Shown here in pieces: positions 17,638 to 26,881 of a DNA stretch of 57,283 nucleotides (position 1 is its first letter; the number at the start of each line of letters is the position of its first letter). The translations under genes were made by a program, and so were the position numbers. The DNA lies in the NCBI RefSeq assembly GCF_947258925.1, contig NZ_CAMYKG010000015.1, forward strand, positions 30,856-88,138, written 5' to 3'. The notes beneath the pieces were generated by a model. That model was not told the DNA's origin. It worked only from the letters and a program-made list of their open reading frames with translations, and made no database searches. The DNA is from an uncultured Eudoraea sp. Its GTDB lineage: Bacteria > Bacteroidota > Bacteroidia > Flavobacteriales > Flavobacteriaceae.

Positions 17638-17751
17638 AGTGGTCACTGCGAAGGTTTGGCCTATGACTACACATTTGTATAATTCTGTGTAAAATCGATG
17701 TGTATTTTGTACCTTAGTCGTTGCATTTAGTAACTATAAAAATATAAATAT

Positions 17752-18132
17752 ATGAGTGTTAAAGGAAAATATCAGGACGTCTTAAATCTAGGTGAACAAT
17801 TGGGAATTAAGGATGGTAATGTATCGGAAGCAGAAGGTGTTCTAAAGATTAAGGGAGAAGCGCATACCCAATATGAAAAAGATCTTTTATGGGACAAAAT
17901 TAAAGAAATTGGTGGTGAACATCCCTCTGATATAAAAGCCAACATTACAGTAGGTGACAGTTCTGTTTATCATCGTCATGTAGTAAAAAGCGGAGAATCT
18001 TTAAGCAAAATAGCTAAACACTATTATGGTGACCCAATGAAATACAAACAGATTTTTAGTGCAAATACCAATATCCTGAAAAATCCGGATATCATTCATC
18101 CAGATCAGGTATTGATTATTCCTAATTTGTAA
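17752..18132 (+). CDS. LysM domain protein (Kbp/YgaU-like, BON-like plus LysM)
   Basis: 126 residues. The C-terminal half is a LysM module, HVVKSGESLSKIAKHYYGD through DQVLIIPNL. The N-terminal half (about 1-70) resembles a BON-like alpha/beta domain as in E. coli Kbp (YgaU). No signal peptide is seen, as in Kbp, so it may be cytoplasmic despite the LysM fold. It converges on cmk through a shared terminator. Confidence 0.8.
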   Translation: MSVKGKYQDVLNLGEQLGIKDGNVSEAEGVLKIKGEAHTQYEKDLLWDKIKEIGGEHPSDIKANITVGDSSVYHRHVVKSGESLSKIAKHYYGDPMKYKQIFSANTNILKNPDIIHPDQVLIIPNL

Positions 18133-18148
18133 TTGTCAATAAACAAAT

Positions 18149-18180
18149 AAAAAAGAACGCTATTCAGGCGTTCTTTTTTT
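18149..18180. terminator. Bidirectional terminator between the LysM gene and cmk
   Basis: Stem AAAAAAGAACGC / GCGTTCTTTTTT with a 7-nt loop, A-rich on the left and T-rich on the right, so it can work both ways. The right arm and part of the loop lie inside the last codons and stop of cmk (stop at 18164-18166). Confidence 0.82.
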
Positions 18181-18868
18181 GCTTTTCTATGACCTGTAAA
18201 GCATAGTAATGTATTCTTTCAAACTGTTCTTCCAGGCCCATATCACTATTATCAAAGTTTAGGGCATCAGCTGCTTTCAATAAAGGTGACATCGCCCTGT
18301 TTGAATCTATATAATCACGCTCACGAACATTTTTCAGAACCTCCTCATAGCTCACATTATCACCTTTGGCAATTAACTCTTTGTAGCGCCTTGCTGCCCT
18401 GATATCCGGAGAAGCTGTCATAAATATTTTCAATTCTGCCTTGGGAAAAACTACGGTTCCTATGTCCCTTCCATCCATAACAATCCCCTTTTTCTTTCCC
18501 ATTATTTTTTGCATGCTTACTAATTTTTTACGCACCTCCGGGATTACAGCGATTTTACTGACCTGTTTAGAAACCTTCATACTTCTAATTTCTTTTTCAA
18601 CGTTTTTCCCATTTAGGAACATCTCCGAGTAACCCAATTCCTCATTAAACTTAAATTCCAGTTTCGCCTCTGAAAGCAGACCGGTAAGTTTCTTAACGTC
18701 TATTTCTTTATCTATAATACATTTGTTCTGGATGGCAAACAAAGTAATCGCCCTATACATGGCGCCTGTATCTATATAAACGTAATTTAAAGCCCTGGCC
18801 AATTCTTTGGCTATGGTACTTTTCCCCGTTGAAGAGTAACCGTCAATTGCAATTATAATTTTTCTCAT
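18164..18868 (-). CDS. cmk: Cytidylate kinase
   Basis: 234 residues; phosphorylates CMP/dCMP. P-loop IAIDGYSSTGKSTIAKELA near the N-terminus, YIDTGAMYRAIT, and GIVMDGRDIGTVVFP in the middle. The last codons (Lys-Lys-Asn-Ala-stop) are written by the terminator hairpin itself. Downstream of lon on the same strand, with a 96-nt gap. Confidence 0.96.
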   Translation of the reverse strand: MRKIIIAIDGYSSTGKSTIAKELARALNYVYIDTGAMYRAITLFAIQNKCIIDKEIDVKKLTGLLSEAKLEFKFNEELGYSEMFLNGKNVEKEIRSMKVSKQVSKIAVIPEVRKKLVSMQKIMGKKKGIVMDGRDIGTVVFPKAELKIFMTASPDIRAARRYKELIAKGDNVSYEEVLKNVRERDYIDSNRAMSPLLKAADALNFDNSDMGLEEQFERIHYYALQVIEKQKKNA

Positions 18869-18964
18869 AAGTTTAAATTAGAGAGAAATGAATTACAGCT
18901 AAACCAAAATTCTGCCAGAAATTATTTTTTAGTCGCAGGAACAATATGCTATTGTTAATCGCGA

Positions 18965-21415
18965 TTACAATTTCTTAGCATTCTTTACTTTCTGGTCTGT
19001 TATAGCTATATCTATTACCTCACTCATATCTGATACATAGTGAAAAGTCAGTCCTTTTAAATATTCTTCTTTAATTTCAAGGATATCTTTTCTGTTTTCT
19101 TCAGATAGGATTATCTCTTTTATTCTGGCCCTCTTAGCGGCAAGAATTTTCTCTTTAATTCCTCCTACAGGTAAAACCTTGCCTCTTAGTGTTATTTCAC
19201 CAGTCATCGCCAGGCTTTTTTTGACCTTCTTTTGAGCAAATAAGGATACAAGCGAAGTAAGCATTGTAATACCGGCGCTGGGACCATCCTTTGGTGTGGC
19301 TCCCTCCGGTACATGAATATGCACATTGTATTTGTCGAAAATTTCAGGATTTATTCCAAAACTTTCAGCATTAGACTTAATGTACTCCATGGCAATGGTC
19401 GCAGATTCCTTCATCACTTTACCCAGGTTACCGGTTATATTGAGCGTACCTTTCCCTTTTGAAAGTATCGATTCTATAAATAGAATATCGCCGCCTACAC
19501 TGGTCCAGGCCAAACCGGTAACAACACCAGCTATATCGTTGTTTTCATATTTGTCGCGTTCCATTCTGGGGGGACCTAATACTTTTTCGACATCTTCGCT
19601 GGTTATCTTTATATTGTACGACTCATCCACGGCTATTGATTTAGCCGCATATCGAACCATTTTCGCTATTTGTTTTTCCAGTCCGCGAACACCTGATTCC
19701 CGGGTATAGCCTTCAACAATTTTTTCCAACTGGCGCTTCCCAATTTTTAAATCTTTGGATGAGAGACCATGTTCTTTAAGTTGTTTCGGTAATAAATGTC
19801 TTTTAGCTATTTCAACCTTTTCCTCGATGGTATAGCCGGTTACATTAATAATCTCCATTCTATCGCGAAGTGCCGGTTGTATGCCAGACAGGTTATTCGC
19901 GGTAGCAATAAACATCACTTTCGAAAGATCATAACCTAATTCAAGGAAATTGTCATGGAATTCACTGTTTTGTTCAGGATCGAGTACTTCCAACATTGCC
20001 GAAGATGGATCACCCTGATGGCTGGCCCCTAATTTGTCTATTTCATCTAAAATAAAGACCGGGTTAGAGGTACCTGCTTTTTTTATGCTTTGCAGAATTC
20101 TACCGGGCATAGCTCCAATATATGTTTTGCGATGTCCTCTAATCTCAGCTTCATCCCTGAGACCACCAAGGGACATTCGCACATATTCGCGGCCCAAAGC
20201 CTCGGCAACAGATTTGCCCAATGAAGTCTTTCCAACACCGGGAGGGCCATATAGACACAGGATGGGAGATTTCATATCATTACGCAGTTTTAATACTGCT
20301 AAATATTCTATTATTCTTCGCTTAACATCTTCCAGTCCGTAATGGTCCCTATCCAGGATCTTCTGAGCTCTTTTAAGATCAAATTTATCTTTGGAATATT
20401 CGTTCCAGGGCAAATCCAGGAACAAATCCAAATAGTTTCTTTGGATAGAATATTCCGCCACCTGCGGGTTCATGCGTTGCATTTTCGCCAATTCTTTCTC
20501 AAAATGTTCACCCACAGACTTACTCCATTTTTTGAGTTTTGATTTGGCCTGCATTTCATGAATTTCCTCATCATAGGACACCCCTCCCAATTCTTCCTGA
20601 ATGGTTTTCATTTGCTGATGCAGAAAATACTCCCGTTGTTGCTGATCCATATCACTTCGCACCTTGGATTGAATATCTTTCTGCAATTCCAGTTTCTGAA
20701 ATTCCACATTCATATATTTCAAGGTAGCCAATGCCCTCTCCTGCAAATTGCCAATTTCGAGCAAATCCTGCTTGTCTTTTACATCGAGGTTAAGGTTGGA
20801 AGAAACAAAATTTATAAGGAAGGAATTGCTTTGAATATTCTTAATGGCAAAGGAAGCTTCACTCGGAATATTGGGGTTGTTTTTAATGATTTTCAGGGCC
20901 AGTTCCTTTATGGAATCAATAATTGCCAGAAACTCCTGATCCCCAACCTGAGGCCTTATTTCTTCCGCTTCACGAATGGTAGCCGTCATATAAGGGTCCT
21001 CCGTGAGCACTTCGGCAATCTCGAATCGTTTTTTACCCTGAATTATTACCGTGGTATTACCATCTGGCATTTTTAAAACCCGTAAGATTCTTGCAACGGT
21101 ACCAAGAACATTAATATCCTTAATCCCCGGATTTTCGGTATCCTCATCTTTTTGAGAAACAACACCTATCACCTTAGATCCCTTATTAGCATCTTTGATT
21201 AGATTTATTGACGTATCTCTTCCCGCTGTAATGGGTATTACCACCCCGGGAAATAACACTGTGTTTCTGAGAGGTAAAATTGGCAGGACTTCCGGTAAGG
21301 TTTCATTATTCATCTCCTCTTCATCTTCAGGAGTTAATAATGGTATTAATTCAGAATCTTCATCAAGTCCTGGTAGCGTCATATTGTCAAAATTTAAATA
21401 ATTGAAATATCCCAT
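18965..21415 (-). CDS. lon: ATP-dependent protease La (Lon)
   Basis: 816 residues with the full LonA layout: N-terminal substrate-binding domain (from [16 protein letters not shown], about residue 43), a coiled region, the AAA+ module with Walker [16 protein letters not shown] and Walker B FILDEIDK, and a C-terminal protease domain with the catalytic Ser in DGPSAGITM and Lys in [10 protein letters not shown]. It degrades misfolded and regulatory proteins in the cytosol. It is divergent from an ECF sigma gene across 216 nt. Confidence 0.97.
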   Translation of the reverse strand: MGYFNYLNFDNMTLPGLDEDSELIPLLTPEDEEEMNNETLPEVLPILPLRNTVLFPGVVIPITAGRDTSINLIKDANKGSKVIGVVSQKDEDTENPGIKDINVLGTVARILRVLKMPDGNTTVIIQGKKRFEIAEVLTEDPYMTATIREAEEIRPQVGDQEFLAIIDSIKELALKIIKNNPNIPSEASFAIKNIQSNSFLINFVSSNLNLDVKDKQDLLEIGNLQERALATLKYMNVEFQKLELQKDIQSKVRSDMDQQQREYFLHQQMKTIQEELGGVSYDEEIHEMQAKSKLKKWSKSVGEHFEKELAKMQRMNPQVAEYSIQRNYLDLFLDLPWNEYSKDKFDLKRAQKILDRDHYGLEDVKRRIIEYLAVLKLRNDMKSPILCLYGPPGVGKTSLGKSVAEALGREYVRMSLGGLRDEAEIRGHRKTYIGAMPGRILQSIKKAGTSNPVFILDEIDKLGASHQGDPSSAMLEVLDPEQNSEFHDNFLELGYDLSKVMFIATANNLSGIQPALRDRMEIINVTGYTIEEKVEIAKRHLLPKQLKEHGLSSKDLKIGKRQLEKIVEGYTRESGVRGLEKQIAKMVRYAAKSIAVDESYNIKITSEDVEKVLGPPRMERDKYENNDIAGVVTGLAWTSVGGDILFIESILSKGKGTLNITGNLGKVMKESATIAMEYIKSNAESFGINPEIFDKYNVHIHVPEGATPKDGPSAGITMLTSLVSLFAQKKVKKSLAMTGEITLRGKVLPVGGIKEKILAAKRARIKEIILSEENRKDILEIKEEYLKGLTFHYVSDMSEVIDIAITDQKVKNAKKL

Positions 21416-21583
21416 ATCATTTTATTCGGTCATTCTGTCATTCACAGACAGTTTCTCCATTATTATTTTAGCGTATAGTTTTGGTAAAGGCCATGAACTT
21501 CAATATAATGGGCCATGGATATACGCTTTTCCAATTCATTAGGACAATTCTTGTGCCAACAAGTGGATATTTTTTAAAAAAAG

Positions 21584-21616
21584 TGTAACATTCCATAAAT
21601 TAAGAAATCTATTATA
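21584..21616 (+). promoter_or_regulatory. Candidate ECF-type promoter of the sigma/DUF4097 operon
   Basis: TGTAACA (21584-21590), 18 nt, then CTATTATA (21609-21616), 48 nt before the TTG start. The same two-part pattern with identical spacing occurs before the second ECF sigma gene at 41661. Recognition by the cognate sigma is inferred. Confidence 0.5.
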
Positions 21617-21631
21617 TAAAGCATTTACTTT

Positions 21632-22183
21632 TTGAGCCAAAATAAAGTACATACTGAAGCCTTGTTACAATTGTGTCTGGAAGGAAAGCAAAGTGCACAA
21701 ATGGAAATTTACAACCGTTATTACAAAGCCATGTATAATACGGCCTTTAGGATTGTAAAGGACAGTGCAGAAGCTGAAGATGTTATGCAGGAATCGTTTT
21801 TGAATGCGTTTACGAAACTGCATACGTTTAAAGGGGAAGTTACTTTCGGTGCGTGGTTAAAACGCATCGTTATAAACAAAAGCATCTATCATTACAGAAA
21901 ACAAAAGAAAAAAAACGAGGTAGGATTAGATGACATTTTGTACAAGGTCGAAGATAATGATGGAATTGCCGAGGATCATGAGAGTACAGAACGAATGGCT
22001 CAAAAAGTGCTGGAAACCATGAAACAATTAAAGGACAATTACAGAATTTCTTTGACCTTACATCTAATTGAAGGTTATGATTATGAAGAGGTTAGTTCAA
22101 TAATGGATATAAGTTATGCGAATTGCAGAACTACAATATCAAGGGCAAAGGAAAGTTTAAGAAAAAAAATGATAAAAGCTTAA
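21632..22183 (+). CDS. ECF-type RNA polymerase sigma factor
   Basis: 183 residues with sigma region 2 (YNTAFRIVKDSAEAEDVMQESFLNAF) and region 4 (DYEEVSSIMDISYANCRTTISRAKESLRKK). The start is a TTG: an in-frame stop at 21617-21619 and the absence of an earlier ATG or GTG force it. The gene is followed 2 nt later by a one-TM protein likely to be its anti-sigma factor. It heads an operon with two exported repeat proteins, which suggests an envelope-related regulon. Confidence 0.9.
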   Translation: MSQNKVHTEALLQLCLEGKQSAQMEIYNRYYKAMYNTAFRIVKDSAEAEDVMQESFLNAFTKLHTFKGEVTFGAWLKRIVINKSIYHYRKQKKKNEVGLDDILYKVEDNDGIAEDHESTERMAQKVLETMKQLKDNYRISLTLHLIEGYDYEEVSSIMDISYANCRTTISRAKESLRKKMIKA

Positions 22184-22185
22184 TT

Positions 22186-22746
22186 ATGAAAGACGATCAA
22201 ATAGAGGAAATGTTTAAATCCCTGGAAGGCGCTTTTGATACAAAAGAACCAGAGGCAGGTCATGAGCAAAGATTCCTGAAGAAATTGAGCGGCGAAAATG
22301 GTGTCGTAAGACTAATCCCTAAAAAGAATAGTTGGTGGAGACCATTATCGATAGCAGCTTCCATAATGTTGCTTTTTGCGGTAGGGGCATCGCTTTATAC
22401 CAATCAACCAACCATTGATGAACAACTTGCTGAAATTTCTCCGGAAGTTTCACAAACCCAGTTTTATTTTGCCAGTCTTATAGAAGATCAAATTAAAGAA
22501 CTGGAGAAGGAAAACACACCCGAAACCAAAAAAATTGTGGATGACGCAATGGTGCAATTAAATAAACTGGAAACAAACTATAAGAAACTTGAACAAGATC
22601 TGCTTAATGGAGGAAATAGCAAGCTAATACTGAGTGCTATGATAACAAATTTCCAAACACGGATAGATCTGATACAAGAGGTTATGGACAAAATAGAAAA
22701 TATTAAAACCTATAAAACTTTCGATAATGAAAACATTACTATTTAA
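22186..22746 (+). CDS. Anti-sigma factor-like single-pass membrane protein
   Basis: 186 residues from the ATG 2 nt after the sigma stop. The N-terminal cytosolic part (1-50) is followed by one membrane segment, PLSIAASIMLLFAVGASLY (about 50-68). The rest is an acidic, helical, coiled-coil-prone periplasmic domain. Order and topology fit an anti-sigma factor, but no zinc-binding ASD motif is visible. Its 3' end overlaps the next gene by 20 nt. Function is inferred from context. Confidence 0.7.
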   Translation: MKDDQIEEMFKSLEGAFDTKEPEAGHEQRFLKKLSGENGVVRLIPKKNSWWRPLSIAASIMLLFAVGASLYTNQPTIDEQLAEISPEVSQTQFYFASLIEDQIKELEKENTPETKKIVDDAMVQLNKLETNYKKLEQDLLNGGNSKLILSAMITNFQTRIDLIQEVMDKIENIKTYKTFDNENITI

Positions 22747-23818
22747 ATATACATTAATTGCGCTTCTTTTAGTACCCATTGTGGGCGTTTCCAACAATGG
22801 CAAATTAAAAGGCAAATATTCCAAGGAGAAAACCATTAAAAAGGAATTCGATGTTAATTCAGATGCCTTATTAAAAATCAGCAATAGTTATGGAAATCTT
22901 ACCTTGAATTCCTGGAACGAGAATAGAGTGGTGATAGAAGTTCATATAAAAACAAGCGGTAATAATGAATCAAAAGTTCAGGAAAAGCTTGACAAAATAA
23001 CGGTGGATTTTGAAGGAGGCAGTTCTATGGTTTCCGCTAAAACGATATTCAATAAGAACAAAGGAAGCTGGGGATGGAATTGGGGGAAAAGCAATAATGT
23101 TAACATGCAAATAAACTATATTATCAAACTCCCCGTAAAAAACAGTGTTCATCTAAACAATGACTACGGGAATATTATGCTGGATCGGGTTGATGGCCAT
23201 GCGAAGATTAGTTGCGATTATGGGAGATTAGAAATTGGCGAACTGCGTGGAAGGAACAATGAGCTAAAATTCGATTACACCTCGAAATCCACTATAGAAT
23301 ATGTTAATAGTGCTAAGATTTCTGCAGATTATTCTGGGTTTACAATTCAAAAAGCTGGAAATTTATACATTAATGCCGATTATACCAATGCTGCGATCGT
23401 TGAAATGGAAAATTTAGAATATACCAGCGATTATGGCAAATTGGAAGTAGATGAAGCAAATAATGTAGAGGGGAATGGCGATTATATAAACGTTAAGTTA
23501 GGTACCATTCATGGAAATGTAGACATTAATGCTGATTATGGTTCCGTAGCTATAGCAAATATGGCTCAGGATGCAGGTAATGTTTCAATCCGAACTGATT
23601 ATACAGGCATCAAAATAGGCTATGACCCGATGTATAATTTCAATTTTGAAATTTTTACGGAATATGCCGGTGTTAGCGGGAAAGATGATTTTGACATTAG
23701 TATTAGTAAAGAGAAATCCAACGAGCGCTATTACAAAGGGTTTTACGGTAATGCGGGTAGTGAAAATATGATCTCCATAACCAGTGATTATGGTAGTATT
23801 TCGTTTAGCAAAAATTAA
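22727..23818 (+). CDS. Exported DUF4097-like beta-ladder protein with DY repeats
   Basis: 363 residues with an N-terminal signal peptide (TLLFKYTLIALLLVPIVGVSNNG). The mature protein repeats every 15-25 residues a pattern with Asp-Tyr: NDYGNIML, CDYGRLEI, DYTSKSTI, ADYSGFTI, ADYTNAAI, SDYGKLEV, GDYINVKL, ADYGSVAI, TDYTGIKI and SDYGSISF. This fits a right-handed parallel beta-helix with a stacked Asp-Tyr ladder, as in the DUF4097/adhesin-like families. It is cotranscribed with the sigma and anti-sigma genes. The role is unknown; envelope sensing or surface scaffolding is possible. Confidence 0.75.
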   Translation: MKTLLFKYTLIALLLVPIVGVSNNGKLKGKYSKEKTIKKEFDVNSDALLKISNSYGNLTLNSWNENRVVIEVHIKTSGNNESKVQEKLDKITVDFEGGSSMVSAKTIFNKNKGSWGWNWGKSNNVNMQINYIIKLPVKNSVHLNNDYGNIMLDRVDGHAKISCDYGRLEIGELRGRNNELKFDYTSKSTIEYVNSAKISADYSGFTIQKAGNLYINADYTNAAIVEMENLEYTSDYGKLEVDEANNVEGNGDYINVKLGTIHGNVDINADYGSVAIANMAQDAGNVSIRTDYTGIKIGYDPMYNFNFEIFTEYAGVSGKDDFDISISKEKSNERYYKGFYGNAGSENMISITSDYGSISFSKN

Positions 23819-23861
23819 CTGACATCCATTATATAAACACTAATAACTTAAACATACTATT

Positions 23862-24593
23862 ATGAAAAAAATATTAACCCTAACCCTGACGCTATTCACA
23901 ATCGCCCTTACCAATGCACAGTGGGGAAAGAAAATAAAAGGAAACGGTAATGTCGTTACAATTGAAAGGTCTACCGGCGAATACGATGCGATTGCGGTGT
24001 CGGGATGGTTTGATGTAATTCTTGTAGAAGGGAAAGAGGGCAGGATAAGTATCGAGGGAGAAGAAAATTTGCTCGAACATATTAAAACGGAAGTAAAAGA
24101 GGGTAAATTGGTGATCAAAGTAAAAAAAGGTTATAACCTTCAGCCTTCGTCCTGGAAAAAAGATGGTGGCATTTATGTAACTGTTCCCATAGAAAGTGTT
24201 GATGCTGTTTCCTTGTCCGGATCCGGGGATATCCTAGGAAAGAAAACCATTTCTGCTACAAATTTCAGCACAAGAATGTCGGGCTCCGGTGACATTACTC
24301 TGGATGTTGAGTCTAAAACAGTAAAAGCATCAATGTCTGGTTCGGGCGATATCAATCTAAGCGGCACAACCGAATTATTTGATGTTCAAATTTCGGGCTC
24401 CGGTGACGTGAAAGCATATGACCTTATAGCGGATACCGTAGATGCAAGTATTTCGGGGTCTGCAGATATTAGGGTAACAGCAAAAGAAATGCTGAAAGCC
24501 AGAGTATCGGGTTCAGGAGATATACATTATAGAGGGGATCCGAAAAAGATAGATAGTAAAACTTCCGGATCTGGAGATGTAACAGAAGGTTAG
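23862..24593 (+). CDS. Head GIN domain (DUF2807) exported protein with SGSGD repeats
   Basis: 243 residues; signal peptide KKILTLTLTLFTIALTNAQ, then the DUF2807 domain (about 30-240). SGSGD or SGSAD recurs seven times at about 18-22 residue spacing: SLSGSGDI, RMSGSGDI, SMSGSGDI, QISGSGDV, SISGSADI, RVSGSGDI and KTSGSGDV. A beta-helix with a Gly/Asp ladder is expected. It lies 43 nt after the DY-repeat gene in the same operon and ends before a terminator at 24623. Confidence 0.85.
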   Translation: MKKILTLTLTLFTIALTNAQWGKKIKGNGNVVTIERSTGEYDAIAVSGWFDVILVEGKEGRISIEGEENLLEHIKTEVKEGKLVIKVKKGYNLQPSSWKKDGGIYVTVPIESVDAVSLSGSGDILGKKTISATNFSTRMSGSGDITLDVESKTVKASMSGSGDINLSGTTELFDVQISGSGDVKAYDLIADTVDASISGSADIRVTAKEMLKARVSGSGDIHYRGDPKKIDSKTSGSGDVTEG

Positions 24594-24622
24594 TAAACGA
24601 TCAAAAAACGAAGAAGTAGAAT

Positions 24623-24650
24623 ACCCTGGTGGAAACATCAGGGTTTTTTA
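24623..24650 (+). terminator. Terminator after the ECF/DUF2807 operon
   Basis: Arms ACCCTG / CAGGGT (8 bp with a wobble pair and a further pair), loop GGAAAC, then TTTTTATTT. The right arm covers the stop of the convergent MFS gene (24638-24640). Confidence 0.75.
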
Positions 24651-25960
24651 TTTACCCTGGTCAGTAAAAATAACCCACTAAGAAAAAACAGCCCGAGAAA
24701 TATAGTTGCGTTTCGCATACTCCCGGTATATTGCGCAATAAATCCATATAAGAAAGTGCCAATTACAATCCCCAGTTTTTCTGCAACATCATAAAAACTA
24801 AAAAAGGATGCAGTATCGGTTGTTTTCGGGATGAATTTGGAGTAAGTAGACCTGGATAAGGCCTGGATACCGCCCATAACAATTCCCACAAAACCGGCAG
24901 CAATATAGAAATCTGTTGGTGTTATTATAAAATAGGCATAAATACATATCAGAACCCAAAGAATATTTATTACCATGAGTGTCTCAATGTTTCCAAATCT
25001 TCTTGAAGCCTTTGCGGTTATAGTGGCACCAAAGATTGCAACAAGTTGTATAAGCAGTATACTTACAATTAATCCCGTTGTACGCTCATTATCTGAACCC
25101 CAGTTTATTTCCTGTTCTCCAAAATAGGTAGCAATCAACATTACGGTTTGTACAGCCATACTGTATACAAAAAAGGCTATCAAAAAACGTTTTAATTTTA
25201 CCTCGTTTCCCAATTGATGCCATACCCCTTTTAATTCCTTAAATCCATTGAATATTATATTACTGCGTTTCCCACTGCGCTTAATCCCGGTTGGCAGGTG
25301 ATAGAAGGTATACTGACTGAATAAAATCCACCAAATACCCACGCTAACGAACGAATATTTCATTGCCTTTATCTCGGCTACTTCAGCTGCGTCGTTTTCA
25401 ATGCCAAAGATTTCCGGTTTCATTACCATAGCAAGGTTGAATAAAAGTAATATTACGCTTCCAATATAGCCCAGTGAGAATCCTTTGGCACTTATGCTAT
25501 CCTGTTGTTCGGGAAAGGCTATGTCGGGTAAATAGGAATTATTAATAGCGAAACTCACCCAGAAGCCGACCAGGCTAAAAAAGTAGCAAACCAGACCGAA
25601 ATATATATTTTCCAATGAAAACCAGTATAGTCCCATACAGGAGATCGCGCCCAGGTAACAAAAGAATTTCATAAAGATTTTCTTATTGCCCAGATAATCG
25701 GCAATACCCGATATGAGTGGTGTGATTAAAGCAATGAATAAAAAAGCTGCAGAAGTGAGATAACTTATCAATGGGGCCCTGGCAATTTCACCCCCAAAAA
25801 CAGATACTTTTTCAATTTCAGCTATTCGGAATAGAGCACCGTAAAAAATTGGAAAAATAGCAGACGCAATAACCAGGCTATACACAGAATTAGCCCAATC
25901 ATAAAATGCCCATGCATTTAATAGTTTTTTACTTCCCTTTATTGCAAAAGTTCTAGCCAT
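24638..25960 (-). CDS. MFS transporter, UMF1/Atg22-like
   Basis: 440 residues with about twelve membrane helices. The N-terminus LLNAWAFYDWANSVYSLVIASAIFP is the hallmark of the UMF1 (Atg22-like vacuole-effluxer) MFS family. The mid-protein GGIQALSRSTYSKFIP also fits. Probably an inner-membrane permease for amino acids or similar; the substrate cannot be read from sequence. It stands alone, converging on the head GIN gene. Confidence 0.85.
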   Translation of the reverse strand: MARTFAIKGSKKLLNAWAFYDWANSVYSLVIASAIFPIFYGALFRIAEIEKVSVFGGEIARAPLISYLTSAAFLFIALITPLISGIADYLGNKKIFMKFFCYLGAISCMGLYWFSLENIYFGLVCYFFSLVGFWVSFAINNSYLPDIAFPEQQDSISAKGFSLGYIGSVILLLFNLAMVMKPEIFGIENDAAEVAEIKAMKYSFVSVGIWWILFSQYTFYHLPTGIKRSGKRSNIIFNGFKELKGVWHQLGNEVKLKRFLIAFFVYSMAVQTVMLIATYFGEQEINWGSDNERTTGLIVSILLIQLVAIFGATITAKASRRFGNIETLMVINILWVLICIYAYFIITPTDFYIAAGFVGIVMGGIQALSRSTYSKFIPKTTDTASFFSFYDVAEKLGIVIGTFLYGFIAQYTGSMRNATIFLGLFFLSGLFLLTRVNKKP

Positions 25961-26032
25961 TTATAAAATAAGCTGTTCTGGATGAACCACTCCGAAGATA
26001 CAACTATTAGGGAAATCACAATTTAAATCATC

Positions 26033-26848
26033 CTATTGAAAGGAAGTTACCCCAAACTTCTGCGCTTCCTGTTTTGCCAATGGAGCCCATTGGGTTAGGT
26101 TGGCAATTCTGGTATCATTGGAAGGGTGCGTACTTAAGAACTCCGGTGGTGCCGCCCCTCCTGCGGCTACTTTCATACGTTTCCACAATTCTGCGGCCTC
26201 GTCGGGATTATATCCTGCGATGGCCATAATCTGAAGACCTATTCTATCTGCCTCGGTTTCATGACTTCGGCTAAAAGGCAACATAAGTCCCACAGTGGAA
26301 CCTATACCATAGGCCTGATTAAACATATTCCTTGTTTTTGAGTCCTGTATGGCAATATTTCCTGCTACAGCTCCAATTTGCTGTAAGGTCCCGGCGCTCA
26401 TGCGCTGCGCCCCGTGGTCTGCTAAGGCATGTGCAACTTCATGCCCCATTACTACTGCGACTCCTGTTTCTCCGCTGCAAATAGGAAGAATACCCGTATA
26501 GAAGACGATCTTACCTCCCGGCATACACCAGGCGTTGATTGTTGTGTCTTTTACCAAATTGTATTCCCAACGATAGTCCTTAAGATACCCGGGATACCCA
26601 TTGGCTGATAACCATCTTTCAGCAGCAGAAGAAATTCGTTGTCCCACTTTTGTAATCATCTTTGCCTCTGTGGAGTTTTCAAGAACGTCATTTTGACCAA
26701 GAAAATCATCATATTGGGCAAATGCCATTGGGAAAATCTGACTGTTGGGATAGAAGTTCAGCACTTTTTGACCGGTAAACGGATTTACCTTACAAGAAGC
26801 TATTCCAAGGAATAATGCGGTAACCAGAATAATCTTTTTAGTGCTCAT
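26033..26848 (-). CDS. M48-family metalloprotease lipoprotein
   Basis: 271 residues. Lipoprotein signal with lipobox GIASCK, Cys19 as the lipid-modified residue. The zinc site is GHEVAH (H136, E137, H140) with third ligand E197 in SHETEADRIG. Related to BepA/LoiP periplasmic proteases that monitor outer-membrane assembly. It begins 33 nt after GH31 on the same strand and could be co-transcribed, but a functional link is not evident. Confidence 0.9.
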   Translation of the reverse strand: MSTKKIILVTALFLGIASCKVNPFTGQKVLNFYPNSQIFPMAFAQYDDFLGQNDVLENSTEAKMITKVGQRISSAAERWLSANGYPGYLKDYRWEYNLVKDTTINAWCMPGGKIVFYTGILPICSGETGVAVVMGHEVAHALADHGAQRMSAGTLQQIGAVAGNIAIQDSKTRNMFNQAYGIGSTVGLMLPFSRSHETEADRIGLQIMAIAGYNPDEAAELWKRMKVAAGGAAPPEFLSTHPSNDTRIANLTQWAPLAKQEAQKFGVTSFQ

Positions 26849-26881
26849 CTTGATAAAATTTAAGTAGAATATTACAAAATT

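Noticed and set aside
21476..21483. TAGTTTTG between lon and the ECF sigma gene as a promoter
   Set aside because: It matches TAnnTTTG, but no TTG lies 19 nt upstream and it is about 150 nt from the sigma start; left unassigned.
24200..24590. Regularly spaced similar DNA segments that look like a repeat array
   Set aside because: They code in frame for the SGSGD protein repeats; spacing and sequence vary as in a beta-helix gene, with no CRISPR-like identical repeats or cas genes.
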